Assembly: GCA_037389465.1 (NCBI GenBank)
Contig: JAZARR010000197.1
Location: forward strand, 2,838,501-2,902,500
Source: Baylisascaris procyonis
Lineage: Eukaryota > Nematoda > Chromadorea > Rhabditida > Ascarididae
Length of the DNA stretch: 64,000 nt
Reading direction: 5' to 3'
In this document: positions 61,386-64,000 of the stretch, piece by piece
Position numbering within the stretch: position 1 is the stretch's first letter
How the letters are laid out: each line of letters begins with the position of its first letter
Made by a program: the position numbers and the translations under genes
Notes under the pieces: model-generated
Told to the model about the DNA's origin: nothing
The model's database searches: none
Seen by the model: the letters and a program-made list of their open reading frames with translations, nothing else

Positions 61386-62811
61386 AGAGATTTATTGAAA
61401 TTTAATATTTTTTTGTAATTGTTAGCTTCTCATTCGGGTGTTTATTGGGATTTATCTCGTGCTTTCTCTAATTGCACTTTTAGATTTATCAGTGTTTTTG
61501 AAAATGGATTAATCTAAAATGTGCATTTTGTGTTTTTTATGAATTATTTCTATTGTTTTGTGCTCTCCTTTTTTCTCTTTTCTTCAATATCAGTAATTTC
61601 AAAATTTCATTTTTATTTCGAAATAATTCCCTTATAGTTTAAAATATGTATTTGGTAAGAAAGAATATAATCGGGAGAATATTTGTTTACCATTCAGCTG
61701 TAACCCTACTTGACCGTGAGAAGGATCAGCCACGCAATCCAATTTTGTGTTTTGTGGTTAATCTTTATCGCTAAGATTTTATTACCCTGTTCTGGGCAAT
61801 TTGGTTTTATTATACAACTCTGGGCAATTTGTTTTTTATTCACGATTCTGCGCAATTTGTTAGGCACTCTTGCATAGAGACGATGTCATTGCGGTGGCGA
61901 ACCGCGAACAGAGCTGGTGTTTTCGAACAATTGTGTATTTATGTGATGTTGCTTGGTTCAAGAGTCTTTTTCTTTGAGGAGGGGGGAATGCTAAAATAGA
62001 TATAAACTTTTTACGGTAATTGGATGAATAGGTAGAAAAACAAGTAGGCTACGCTTAAATTATTCGATCTTAAATTTGAAAATAATCATGTTGCATTGAG
62101 GTTCTTAAAAAGAAATCTATTTTAATAGTGATGTTAGAGGGGAAGTCGGTGTTTTTAATTTCTTAATCTAAACCAGTCGAAGAAATCACCTTTCAAAATG
62201 TTCTCTTTTCGTTCAAATCACTTCATTCATTTCATTAGAAACCCCCTTATCGTATCGTATTTTATAAGAAGGAACACTGAAAACGGGACGATTAGCACTG
62301 ATCGATATTTTTCTTGTTTTAAAAAGCGTGATCTCAATAGATTTAGATGGTGGTTAATCGTAGAGGAGTAATTTGCGTTGAATGGCTGTTGAAAATCGTT
62401 CTGTGATCTATCGTTGATTTGTATATAAAGCGTGTTTTAATTGTCGTGAGAATTTTATTAGATTATTATTTATTTTAATATTTCGGTGATTGTTGCATAT
62501 AAGGCTATTTATTAGCTTCATAATCGAATATTATAATTTCAATAGCCAATAAATGTGATTATTATTTTTTCTATGTTTAGTGATTTATAAAAGAAAAAAT
62601 GGTCGTACAATTTCCAATCCTGAAATTACCTTTTTGTGGCCTTCAGTTATTTCCATGTAAATTGATTTTTATCTACTTTTTTTAAATATAATTTTCTTTG
62701 TTTGTAAAATTTATACTGCATATTTGTTAAATGTTTACAATTTTTATTAGTAAACTTCGATACATTCGATTGGTTTATTTCACATTTGAATAGACGATAA
62801 CACATTTTTAA

Positions 62812-63091
62812 AAAACATTTGGCACATTTGCAAAGAAGTTGGGCATACTCGCTGCGAGTAGCGAACCGAGCTGCGTTATACGTATTAGTGTGAGCAATAC
62901 TACCGTTGTCGGCGCTTTGCAACCGTACAGTAGTGAGTGGGTCATCGAAGGCCAATTAATTCAGTGATGTTTCGATACCAACAAGTTAGGAGTCTGGAGC
63001 GACTCTGCAAGTGTGCTGGGAATCTCGTGCATATCCAGTTCGCTGCTCCCAGTGAGCATGCCCAGTTTCTCTGCAATTATACCACTTTTTT
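62812..63091. repeat. Inverted pair of 57-base elements (unit 7)
   Basis: Same version as unit 2. Confidence 0.5.
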
Positions 63092-64000
63092 TTTTCACAG
63101 CATTGCAAGGACAGAGTTTTTAATTACTCCGATAGTTATGTTCGGTTTTCTGGATTACTAATTATGAATGTTGAGTTTTTTTTTGTAAATTTTATAGGTT
63201 ACTTTGATTCTATTTTTTGCTTTATTTACTTTTGCGACACCCACATCCACTGGAAGTATATATGAAAGTAGGAAGTATGATCTCACGTATTGTAGCTCGA
63301 GGTGTGTGTCCGAGCTCATAAAAGTGTTTTAATGCAAGTTCAATAACTTGTTGCGCTAACATGAATCCGATCTACATATCCGGGTATTGATCATTTAGTG
63401 ATACGTGGTAGATTTAGATCGTTTTGTGAAATCGTTTCAAAATTGTTTGGAGATTCGACGTGGTTGTCGAGAGCGCGATGGCCTCAGTTTGGCACCTTCA
63501 TATTATTTCTTGTTCATCAATGAAAGCAATCCATTAAAGCCCTTTTTGTTATTCATAAGGGGAAAACAAATGCCTTGAGGGTACATTTGACGACCGTAAT
63601 CACGATCTAGGGTTTATGTCTTTTTTGCCTATTCATTTGTATCACTGTTTGACCGTAACATATAAAAGCCATATATTTCTGCTAGTTATTTTCTGTTCTC
63701 GGCAGAGGAGGGTGGCTTGCGGTTGGGGAATTCTGCTGTTTGATTTCTTCAGGTGTCGTCTGGATAAGTTATGTGTACCTGTTTGCATAACTCATCGAGA
63801 AACATAGAGAAAGGTGGCACTTGAGCTAATCCCGGGCATAACTAAGACCTGACATATAACTAATGACATAACTAAGACAACAATCATAGAAATTTCTTCA
63901 TCTTCAAATATCTTGTAGGAACGCACTGCGGTGGACTTATTATGAGAGGGCTTAGAAAGGATCACCTATTTCTCACGACTAATGCTGGGGGATTTATAAT

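Larger units (their letters stand above)
55441..64000 (+). repeat. Composite tandem unit 7 (right-truncated)
   Basis: The window end aligns with position 54932 of unit 6, so about 508 bases of the tail are cut off and the array probably continues. Blocks: minisatellite 55441-55962, leader 55963-57058, hexamers 57059-57798, satellite 57799-59856, spacer 59857-60748, candidate exon 60749-60955, candidate exon 61240-61385, AT-rich 61386-62811, inverted pair 62812-63091, partial tail 63092-64000. Confidence 0.94.

Noticed and set aside
1..64000. Ribosomal DNA or 5S/spliced-leader cluster as the source of the tandem unit
   Set aside because: No rRNA core sequence and no spliced-leader sequence was recognised in any unit.
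1..64000. Autonomous transposon or integrated virus as the repeat unit
   Set aside because: No transposase, integrase, reverse transcriptase, capsid or long terminal repeat recognisable; the longest frames come from satellites.

Overview
The window is one long head-to-tail array. A composite unit of about 9.0 to 9.6 kb occurs seven times on the + strand: 1-9220 (left end cut by the window edge), 9221-18798, 18799-28052, 28053-37151, 37152-46401, 46402-55440 and 55441-64000 (right end cut, roughly 0.5 kb missing). I see no ordinary protein-coding gene, rRNA, tRNA, transposase or reverse transcriptase, and no bacterial-style operon.

The organism looks eukaryotic: the DNA is AT-rich, candidate exons are flanked by GTAAGT-type donors and TTTTCAG-type acceptors, and there are AATAAA motifs. 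Each unit holds about 0.73 kb of degenerate TTAGGC hexamers. TTAGGC is the canonical nematode telomere repeat, so a nematode is my best guess, and a subtelomeric or telomere-derived array is possible. That is inference from one degenerate motif.

Order inside each unit: (A) a G-rich minisatellite of about 81 bases; (B) a non-repetitive leader with a TATA-like box and two exon-like segments; (D) the TTAGGC-like hexamer block; (E) a tandem satellite of about 188 bases rich in palindromes; (F-H) a 1.5 kb segment with two small open frames placed behind good splice acceptors (68 and 47 residues); (I) a 1.4 kb AT-rich stretch; (J) an inverted pair of 57-base elements; (K) a 1.4 kb tail with pyrimidine tracts leading into the next unit. 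Tandem families thus sit inside a larger tandem repeat.

Units 3 to 7 are almost identical. Unit 1 resembles the others through blocks A to E, but parts of its F to K half are clearly diverged, in patches. The minisatellite count varies (8, 6, 4, 6, 6, 6 in units 2 to 7) and the satellite count falls from left to right (13, 13, 12, 12, 12, 11, 11). This pattern fits unequal exchange and local homogenisation. If a gene exists here, it is a small multi-exon gene or gene remnant repeated once per unit, with the telomere-like and satellite blocks as intron; no product could be recognised.
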